Assembly: GCA_025358395.1 (NCBI GenBank)
Contig: JANYJT010000249.1
Location: 1-13,128, forward strand
Origin: Bacteroidia bacterium
GTDB lineage: Bacteria; Bacteroidota; Bacteroidia; Bacteroidales; Prolixibacteraceae
DNA: 13,128 bases
Direction: 5' to 3'
A model generated the notes under the pieces. That model ran no database searches. It had not been told where the DNA came from and saw only the letters and a list, made by a program, of their open reading frames with translations. The position numbers and the translations under genes are program-made. How positions within the stretch are numbered: the first letter of the stretch is position 1; each line of letters begins with the position of its first letter. Of the stretch, positions 7,548 through 13,128 are shown in pieces.

Positions 7548-10500
7548 ATGAAGAAAATATTTTCAATTTCAACAATCGTTTTGATGCTCCTGGGCCTTGT
7601 TTTCAATGGCAATGGACAAATCAACAGAACCATCAATACCAAAGTCGCGGATGCCCTTGCGCAGGTGCCGACCCAAGATCAGGAAAGGCTCAATACGCTG
7701 ATGAGTGAGGTCGCAGATCTCAAAGAAGAGGGTTTTGCACTTTTTGCTGCTAAAATTATACCTCCCGGCACAGGAGATGATGTAGCTGCCAGGTTCGTGG
7801 TGGCCAGTCTGGCCAAATACGTATCGCAATTTGGCAAAGAGGAAGATAAGCGCATGGTCGAAAGAGGATTGCAATCCGCCTTGAAAGCGGCTTCCGACAA
7901 GGATGTTCAGTCCTTCTACCTTTCCCAACTCTATTTTGTTGCGGGCGATCAATCGGTTGGTGTTCTAAACCAATATTTGCAGGACGATAAATTATGTGAT
8001 GCCTCGGTAAAAGTGCTGCTTGCAATCGCCTCACCATCCGCGAAAAAGGCAATCCTGAATTCACTCGAATCTGCTCAGGGAATTCCGGAACTTGCTCTTG
8101 CCAAAGCCGCCGGTCAGCTGAAGATTGGAACTGCCAATCCGATATTGATTAAAAAACTGGAAGCGGCAGATCCAAAACTTCAGCGGGTAATCCTGGAATC
8201 AATTGCCTTAATTGGCGCACAGTCCAGCTATAATTTATTGAAGGATAGAGCATCAAAAGTAAATTATCTTTACGAACCTGCAGGTGCCGTAAATGCCCTC
8301 CTGATCTATGCCAAACGTCTGGTAGAAGATTCAGGGGAAGACTTTAGCCTATGTGATAAAGTACTGAGTGATTTGATGGCCAATTGCAAAAATACCAACC
8401 AGTTGCAATTCAGATCAGCAGCACTGGCCCTCAAAGTGAAGCTTTTGGGTTTTGAGTCAGTACCTTTGTTGTTAGGTGAATATGACAATGCGGATAAGGC
8501 ATATCGGGCAGGTGTGCTGAACCTGGCAACCGGACTGCTGGATGTTTCTGCGACCCGTAAATGGATTAGCAAGGCTGTAGAGTTAGCAGAGCTTAAAAGC
8601 GAGCCTTGTGCTGATATCGTAGAGATGTTGGGTCGCAAAGGAGATCCCGATTTGCTGCCCTCATTTGAAATGGCATTGCAGGATCGCGCTCCGGTGGTCG
8701 TGAGGTTAGCAGCCATTGATGCCATTGCCAACATCAGAAATGAAAAGGCGGTCGTAGTTTTGGAAAACAACCTGATAACCGGCGCGGATGCCTCTGCTAC
8801 CGCGAAAGCCTTGTCACGCAGACTGGATGCAGCGCACATGACTCGTCTGGCTGCTGTGCTGGAGACAGCCCCGAAAGCGGCTAAAGTGGAAATCATCCGG
8901 TTGATCGGTGCCAAGGCAGTAAAAGCTGAATTCGGAAAAGTGTTGTCATATACTTCTAATTCAGATCAGGATATTTCTGCGGTAGCCTTTGCTGCCTTGA
9001 AAAATCTCTCCTCCGAAGAAAATATTCCGGTACTGATCGAACTGATGAAGAAAGCCACTTCGAAAGAGCAGATTAATGGAGTTCAGCTGTCCCTCATTAA
9101 TGCTGCCACCGGTTTGAACGGAGAAGAGAAGACCAAATTTATCAACCAAATTACAAGTGCGGCCGATCCGGGCCGGACCCTCGAAGTGCTTTCCCGGCTA
9201 GGGGGCAGGGATGCATTGAACAAAGTTGTTGATGCGTTTGGTTCTCAGGATCCGGCTGTTAAAGAGGCTGCTTTTGGTGCACTGCTGAAATGGAGCAGCG
9301 CGGATGCAGCTGATGCTTTGTCCCAGATTTGTGAAACCAATCCGGAATACAAGATCAAGGCATTCAAGGGATTTGTGGATATTGTTGCCCGTGCCACTTT
9401 GCCTGATGACCAGAAATTGCTGCTATACCGCAAGGTGATGGCCTTGGCCGCCAACAAGGAACAGAAACAGTCAGTGATCGACCACCTTGGCGACCTCAGA
9501 ACGTTTTTGACCCTGGTTTATACCTCTAAATTTCTGGATGACAAAGAATTGAAATTCAGTGCAGCTTCCGCGGTTATGCAGATAGCCCTGCCGGGGTCCG
9601 GAAAGACCACTGGCATGACTGGTGAGATCGTGAAAAATGCGCTGACCAAGTCACTGCCTTTGATCAAGGGAGCCGAAAGTGATTATGACAAGGAGAAAAT
9701 CAAAAAATACCTTGCCTCCATGCCGGATGAGCAGGGATATGTTTCCATGTTCAATGGCAAAGACTTGAAAGGTTGGAAAGGATTGGTTGGCAATCCGGTT
9801 ACCCGGGCTAAAATGACACCGGAGGAATTGGCCGCGAAACAGGTTGAAGCCAATGCTAAATCCACCAAGACTTGGAGCGTAAAGGACAATTCAATCGTTT
9901 TCAACGGTGCCGGCGACAACCTCTGCTCTGAAAAGCAATACGGCGATTTCGAGATGGTAGTGGATTGGCGCATCACCAAAAAGGGGGATAGCGGAATTTA
10001 TCTTAGGGGTTCACCTCAGGTTCAGATATGGGATACTTCCCGTGTTGAGGTCGGCGCGCAGGTTGGCTCAGGTGGACTCTACAACAATCAGAAATACAGA
10101 AGCACCCCGCTCAAGGTAGCCGATAACCCAATTGGCGACTGGAACCATTTCTACATCAAAATGATAGGTGAAAAAGTGACAGTAACCTTAAACGGGGTCC
10201 TGGTGGTTGATCAGGTTCCGCTGGAAAATTACTGGGATCGCTCGATGCCAATTTTTCCAAAAGAGGCCATTGAGCTTCAGGCCCACGGTACAGACCTGGC
10301 TTTCAGGGATATATATGTTAAGGAGATCAACGACAATCGTTATGTCCTATCGGCAGAAGAGCAGAAGGAAGGTTTTGTTCCATTGTTCAACGGCCTGAAT
10401 TTTGATGGCTGGATGGGAAATACGGTCGACTACGAAGTGAAAAACGGTGAGATCGTTCTCAATATTGACAACGGTCCGTCGCATGGAAACCTCTTTACGC

Positions 10501-10946
10501 AAGGTCAATACAAAGATTTCACCTTCAGGTTCGAGTTCATGCTGACACCCGGTGCCAACAATGGTCTGGGAATACGCGCACCGCTTCAGGGCGATGCGGC
10601 TTATGTTGGCATGGAGCTGCAAATTCTGGATGATGATGCGCCTATCTATGCTGATTTGCAGCCATATCAGTACCACGGATCTGTATATGGAGTCATTCCG
10701 GCGAAGCGAGGATCTTTAAAACCTACCGGACAATGGAACTATGAGGAAGTGGTTGTCAAAGGCAACAATGTCAAGGTAATTCTTAACGGAAATGTCATCA
10801 CCGATGGAGACATTGCCAAAGCCGGCAGAAACGGCACGCTTGATCACAAGGAACATCCCGGCCTCCTCAATGCTACCGGCCATATTGGTTTTCTGGGTCA
10901 CGGTTCTATCGTGAAGTTCAGGAACATTCGGGTTAAAGAGCAATAA
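7548..10946 (+). CDS. HEAT-repeat protein with two C-terminal DUF1080 (3-keto-disaccharide hydrolase) domains, exported
   Basis: This 1132-residue exported protein has a signal peptide at 1-24 (MKKIFSISTIVLMLLG...). Residues from about 25 to 720 are Ala/Leu-rich helical repeats that look like HEAT/Armadillo units (for example AAFGALLKWSS, VAFAALKNLSS, NIPVLIELMKKA). They probably form a curved scaffold for binding a protein or glycan. Two DUF1080 domains follow. The first runs from 730 (GYVSMFNGKDLKGW) to about 935, with GDSGIYLRG and VQIWD. The second runs from 942 (GFVPLFNGLNFDGW) to 1131, with NNGLGIRAP and MELQILDDD. DUF1080 is a jelly-roll, concanavalin-like fold; characterised members cleave 3-keto-glycosides by hydrolysis or elimination. 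Two DUF1080 copies plus a long HEAT arm is an unusually large arrangement. The paired Gfo/Idh/MocA gene upstream supports a 3-keto-sugar route. Which domain is catalytic is not known; one could be a carbohydrate-binding copy. The reading frame is intact throughout. Confidence 0.85.
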   Translation: MKKIFSISTIVLMLLGLVFNGNGQINRTINTKVADALAQVPTQDQERLNTLMSEVADLKEEGFALFAAKIIPPGTGDDVAARFVVASLAKYVSQFGKEEDKRMVERGLQSALKAASDKDVQSFYLSQLYFVAGDQSVGVLNQYLQDDKLCDASVKVLLAIASPSAKKAILNSLESAQGIPELALAKAAGQLKIGTANPILIKKLEAADPKLQRVILESIALIGAQSSYNLLKDRASKVNYLYEPAGAVNALLIYAKRLVEDSGEDFSLCDKVLSDLMANCKNTNQLQFRSAALALKVKLLGFESVPLLLGEYDNADKAYRAGVLNLATGLLDVSATRKWISKAVELAELKSEPCADIVEMLGRKGDPDLLPSFEMALQDRAPVVVRLAAIDAIANIRNEKAVVVLENNLITGADASATAKALSRRLDAAHMTRLAAVLETAPKAAKVEIIRLIGAKAVKAEFGKVLSYTSNSDQDISAVAFAALKNLSSEENIPVLIELMKKATSKEQINGVQLSLINAATGLNGEEKTKFINQITSAADPGRTLEVLSRLGGRDALNKVVDAFGSQDPAVKEAAFGALLKWSSADAADALSQICETNPEYKIKAFKGFVDIVARATLPDDQKLLLYRKVMALAANKEQKQSVIDHLGDLRTFLTLVYTSKFLDDKELKFSAASAVMQIALPGSGKTTGMTGEIVKNALTKSLPLIKGAESDYDKEKIKKYLASMPDEQGYVSMFNGKDLKGWKGLVGNPVTRAKMTPEELAAKQVEANAKSTKTWSVKDNSIVFNGAGDNLCSEKQYGDFEMVVDWRITKKGDSGIYLRGSPQVQIWDTSRVEVGAQVGSGGLYNNQKYRSTPLKVADNPIGDWNHFYIKMIGEKVTVTLNGVLVVDQVPLENYWDRSMPIFPKEAIELQAHGTDLAFRDIYVKEINDNRYVLSAEEQKEGFVPLFNGLNFDGWMGNTVDYEVKNGEIVLNIDNGPSHGNLFTQGQYKDFTFRFEFMLTPGANNGLGIRAPLQGDAAYVGMELQILDDDAPIYADLQPYQYHGSVYGVIPAKRGSLKPTGQWNYEEVVVKGNNVKVILNGNVITDGDIAKAGRNGTLDHKEHPGLLNATGHIGFLGHGSIVKFRNIRVKEQ

Positions 10947-10947
10947 A

Positions 10948-10977
10948 TTAATGTGCTAATGTGCTAATGTGCTAATT
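10948..10977. repeat. Left arm: three 8-mers (GTGCTAAT) after the HEAT-DUF1080 stop
   Basis: GTGCTAAT occurs three times in tandem at 10953-10976, 6 bp after the stop codon. With flanking bases, 10949-10976 is the perfect reverse complement of any three consecutive units plus ATTA of the 8-mer array at 11064-11139. The resulting 28-bp perfect stem can form in seven registers, since the right arm has nine units. It could end or stabilise the 3' end of the upstream transcript. Confidence 0.9.
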
Positions 10978-10991
10978 GGAATTAAATGAAG

Positions 10992-11023
10992 TTGGAACAA
11001 TAGTACATTTAATGATATTTTTG
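10992..11023 (+). promoter_or_regulatory. Candidate argS promoter in the hairpin loop
   Basis: TATTTTTG at 11016-11023 is an exact match to the Bacteroidetes -7 box TAnnTTTG. TTG at 10992-10994 lies 21 bp upstream as the -33 box, slightly longer than the usual 19 bp. Transcription would start near 11030. The argS leader would then be about 115 nt and consist largely of the nine 8-mer copies, while the left arm would be absent from this transcript. Confidence 0.55.
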
Positions 11024-11063
11024 CATTCTGAATTTGTTCATATAGCTATTCGAATGCAATTTG

Positions 11064-11139
11064 ATTAGCACATTAGCACATTAGCACATTAGCACATTAG
11101 CACATTAGCACATTAGCACATTAGCACATTAGCACATTA
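11064..11139. repeat. Nine tandem copies of ATTAGCAC abutting the argS start
   Basis: Nine perfect 8-bp units run from 11064 to 11135, followed by a partial ATTA. The array ends 5 bp before the argS ATG at 11145, so it occupies the whole zone where a ribosome would dock and no Shine-Dalgarno sequence is present. Perfect identity between units suggests recent or continuing slippage. It pairs with the left arm at 10949-10976. Copy-number change would alter leader length and structure but not the reading frame, because an in-frame stop (TAG at 11130) lies inside the array. Confidence 0.95.
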
Positions 11140-11144
11140 TTTTG

Positions 11145-12935
11145 ATGAACATAGAACTTATTATAAAAGACCAGGTTGCAGGGGCACTCCAGGCTCTTTA
11201 CGGACAGACAGTTGATCCTGGTCAAGTGCAGGTACAACTTACCCGCAGCGAGTTTGAAGGGGATCAGACGGTGATGGTTTTTCCATTTCTCAGGATGTCG
11301 AAGAAGTCGCCGGAGGCAACAGGTGCTGAGATTGGCGACTTCCTGGTATTAAATTTGGAGGAAGTTTCAGCCTACAATGTGGTGAAAGGATTTTTAAATC
11401 TGGTAATAGATAACAGTTTCTGGATGGATAGGTTGAACGAAGCGCTCACCGATGACCAATACGGGTTTGTTCCGGTCACTGATGAGGCAGAGCTGGTCAT
11501 GATCGAATATTCCTCCCCCAATACCAACAAGCCGCTCCACCTTGGGCATATCCGCAACAACCTGCTTGGATTTTCTTTGGCGGAAGTAATGAAAGCCAAT
11601 GGCTACAAGGTAGTGAAAACCAATATTGTCAACGACCGCGGAGTTCATATCTGCAAATCGATGGTGGCATGGCGGAGGTTTGGCAACGGCGAAACTCCTG
11701 AGACCAATGGCAAAAAGGGTGATCACCTGGTAGGGGAGTACTATGTCAGATTTGACCAGCAATATAAAGCTGAAATTGCCGAACTTATGGCGCAGGGCAG
11801 GAGTGAAGACCAGGCCAAAGAAGAGGCACCCGGTATCCTGGAAACAAGGGAAATGCTACTTAAATGGGAGGCCAACGATCCGGAAGTCCGGAATTTGTGG
11901 GAAACAATGAATGGTTGGGTATATGCCGGTTTCGACGAAACATATAAAACGCTGGGAGTTGACTTCGACAAGATTTATTATGAGTCTGATACCTATACCA
12001 TTGGCCGGGATGAAGTGCTGCGGGGCGTCAAAGAAGGCATTTTCCAGCAGGAGAGCGATTCCTCTGTTTGGGCTGATTTAGAGAAGGAAGGACTTGATAA
12101 AAAGATCCTGCTTCGGTCGGATGGAACTTCTGTTTACATTACCCAGGACATTGGCACAGCTCAGCTGCGCTACCGTGATTATCCCATTGATCACATGATC
12201 TATGTGGTTGGTAATGAGCAAATATATCATTTTCAGGTGTTGTCACTACTGCTCGACAAGCTCGGTTACAAGTGGGGTAAAGACCTTTACCATTTCTCGT
12301 ATGGAATGGTTGAGCTTCCCAACGGTCGGATGAAATCGCGCGAAGGCACTGTCGTGGATGCGGATGATCTCGTAGCCGGAATGATCGATGTGGCACGCTC
12401 AGTTTCTATGGAACTTGGCAAACTTGAAGGCTACAGCGAAGCAGAGAAAGAGCAAATTTACCACATTGTGGCTTTGGGAGCCCTGAAGTATTTCATTTTG
12501 AAGGTTGATCCGAAAAAGACGATGACCTTCAATCCGGAAGAATCGATCGATTTCAACGGCAATACAGGCCCGTTTATCCAATATACCTATGCCAGGATTC
12601 AGAGCATCCTCCGCAAGGCAAAGGAGACGGGAATTGCCATTCCGGAAAAGGCGGAAGCCACCTTTCTCAATGACAAGGAGCGGAGTCTGCTAAAGATCAT
12701 TTCGCTCTTCCCCGAAGTCGTCAAAGAAGCTGGAAAGGAGCACAGTCCGGCGGTTGTAGCCAATTATGTCTATGATCTGGTCAAAGAGTTCAACTCATTC
12801 TACCATGACCATTCCATTTTGAACGAGCCTGACCTTTCTATTCGTGACTTCCGTCTTGCGGTAGCGCAAACAGCAGGCAAGATTATTAAAAACGGTTTTT
12901 CACTGCTTGGGATTCAAGTGCCGGAGCGAATGTAG
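11145..12935 (+). CDS. argS: Arginyl-tRNA synthetase
   Basis: This 596-residue class I aminoacyl-tRNA synthetase attaches arginine to tRNA-Arg in the cytoplasm using ATP. Seen in order: an N-terminal Add-1-type tRNA D-loop-binding domain (about 1-105); the class I catalytic core with SSPNTNKPLHLGH, whose HLGH (132-135) is the HIGH signature; a KMSKS-equivalent MKSRE at 396-400, in GRMKSREGTVV; and a C-terminal DALR anticodon-binding helical domain (about 475-596) ending GIQVPERM. Length and ending are normal for bacterial ArgRS. I use the ATG at 11145. A TTG lies directly before it in frame at 11142, but an ATG is preferred and the extra codon adds nothing. Its leader is made of an 8-bp tandem repeat, and a 7-bp purine repeat begins right after its stop. 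The enzyme is essential and usually single copy, which makes a variable leader notable. Confidence 0.97.
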   Translation: MNIELIIKDQVAGALQALYGQTVDPGQVQVQLTRSEFEGDQTVMVFPFLRMSKKSPEATGAEIGDFLVLNLEEVSAYNVVKGFLNLVIDNSFWMDRLNEALTDDQYGFVPVTDEAELVMIEYSSPNTNKPLHLGHIRNNLLGFSLAEVMKANGYKVVKTNIVNDRGVHICKSMVAWRRFGNGETPETNGKKGDHLVGEYYVRFDQQYKAEIAELMAQGRSEDQAKEEAPGILETREMLLKWEANDPEVRNLWETMNGWVYAGFDETYKTLGVDFDKIYYESDTYTIGRDEVLRGVKEGIFQQESDSSVWADLEKEGLDKKILLRSDGTSVYITQDIGTAQLRYRDYPIDHMIYVVGNEQIYHFQVLSLLLDKLGYKWGKDLYHFSYGMVELPNGRMKSREGTVVDADDLVAGMIDVARSVSMELGKLEGYSEAEKEQIYHIVALGALKYFILKVDPKKTMTFNPEESIDFNGNTGPFIQYTYARIQSILRKAKETGIAIPEKAEATFLNDKERSLLKIISLFPEVVKEAGKEHSPAVVANYVYDLVKEFNSFYHDHSILNEPDLSIRDFRLAVAQTAGKIIKNGFSLLGIQVPERM

Positions 12936-12936
12936 G

Positions 12937-12999
12937 GAAGAACGAAGAACGAAGAGTGAAGAGTGAGGAGTGAAGATTGAGGAGTGAAGAGTGAGGAGT
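12937..12999. repeat. Nine 7-bp purine-rich tandem units after argS
   Basis: Starting 2 bp after the argS stop, 7-bp units follow without a gap: GAAGAAC twice, GAAGAGT twice, then GAGGAGT, GAAGATT, GAGGAGT, GAAGAGT and GAGGAGT. Five of the nine units are GARGAGT with alternating A/G at the third base. The strand is almost pure purine. No CTC/TTC-rich partner is seen before the tRNA, so unlike the other spacers it has only one arm inside the window. Confidence 0.9.
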
Positions 13000-13061
13000 G
13001 AAATGGAGAAACAGAGAAAAATCCCAAATTCCATTCATCCGTCGAATCCTGATTCAGACGC
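13000..13061. other. Spacer with no feature
   Basis: Between the purine array and the tRNA promoter I see no ORF, hairpin or repeat copy. It starts with a worn continuation of the purine word (GAAATGGAGAAACAGAG). Confidence 0.4.
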
Positions 13062-13091
13062 TTGTGTTAATTGTAAAATAGATTAAATTTG
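13062..13091 (+). promoter_or_regulatory. Bacteroidetes-type promoter of the tRNA
   Basis: TTG at 13062-13064, a 19-bp spacer, then TAAATTTG at 13084-13091. Both boxes and the spacing match the primary sigma factor consensus of Bacteroidota exactly. It ends 17 bp before the tRNA, giving a short leader of about 12 nt. This is the best promoter in the window and a main clue to the phylum. Confidence 0.8.
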
Positions 13092-13108
13092 CACTTCAAT
13101 TAAAAAAC

Positions 13109-13128
13109 GCGGAAGTAGCTCAGTCGGT
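13109..13128 (+). tRNA. 5' end of a tRNA, probably tRNA-Gly (cut by the window edge)
   Basis: GCGGAAGTAGCTCAGTCGGT reads as a tRNA start: acceptor strand GCGGAAG, positions 8-9 TA, D-stem GCTC and D-loop AGTCGGT with the invariant GG. The first bases resemble tRNA-Gly of Bacteroidota, but the anticodon lies outside the window, so identity is a guess. A strong promoter sits directly upstream. Confidence 0.8.

Noticed and set aside
8306..8914. 202-residue open frame on the minus strand inside the HEAT-DUF1080 gene
   Set aside because: It is Ser/Ala-rich low-complexity sequence fully antisense to a clear coding region, with no domain or promoter.
9588..9611. Walker A-like ALPGSGKTT in the HEAT region of the DUF1080 protein
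   Set aside because: It matches the loose P-loop pattern by chance. There is no Walker B or nucleotide-binding fold around it, and the protein is exported where ATP is absent.
11142..11144. TTG start for argS one codon upstream
   Set aside because: It directly precedes an ATG and adds a single residue; ATG is the more likely start.

Overview
The window looks like chromosomal DNA of a member of the phylum Bacteroidota, probably an environmental Bacteroidia lineage. The sequence reasons are Bacteroidetes-type promoter elements (TTG, about 19 bp, TAnnTTTG, cleanest just before the tRNA at the right edge), little sign of Shine-Dalgarno sequences, and a gene set typical of that phylum: an AAA_14/DUF4143 ATPase, exported Gfo/Idh/MocA and DUF1080 proteins, and a one-piece FAD plus Fe-S oxidoreductase. 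No phage, insertion sequence, CRISPR array or rRNA is visible.

Layout. Positions 64-4087 hold two minus-strand genes: a 944-residue FAD/Fe-S oxidoreductase (GlcD- and GlcF-like halves fused) and, upstream of it, an AAA_14/DUF4143 ATPase. A divergent spacer (4088-4342) carries a 32-bp palindromic tandem repeat next to the ATPase start. From 4343 on everything is on the plus strand: an exported gamma-glutamyltransferase-like enzyme, a Tat-exported Gfo/Idh/MocA oxidoreductase, an exported 1132-residue protein with a HEAT-like helical region followed by two DUF1080 (3-keto-disaccharide hydrolase) domains, arginyl-tRNA synthetase (argS), and the first 20 nt of a tRNA (probably Gly) with a good promoter.

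How they may work together. The Gfo/Idh/MocA and HEAT-DUF1080-DUF1080 genes are the one clear functional pair. Both are predicted to be exported, and together they fit the recently recognised route in which a sugar ring is oxidised at C3 and the 3-keto-glycoside is then cleaved by a DUF1080 enzyme. The other genes look like unrelated neighbours: amino-acid/glutathione scavenging, 2-hydroxyacid oxidation and translation.

The most unusual feature is between the genes. All four spacers downstream of a plus-strand gene, and the divergent one, are filled with short tandem repeats, each with its own word: 32 bp, about 9/16 bp (AGTACTTAG), about 9 bp (GTTTGAAAx), 8 bp (ATTAGCAC) and 7 bp (GARGAGT). 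In three of them the word is tandem at the 3' end of one gene and returns as its reverse complement before the next gene, so the spacer can fold into a long hairpin with several registers. The clearest case puts nine copies of an 8-mer 5 bp before the argS ATG, with a Bacteroidetes-type promoter in the loop between the arms.
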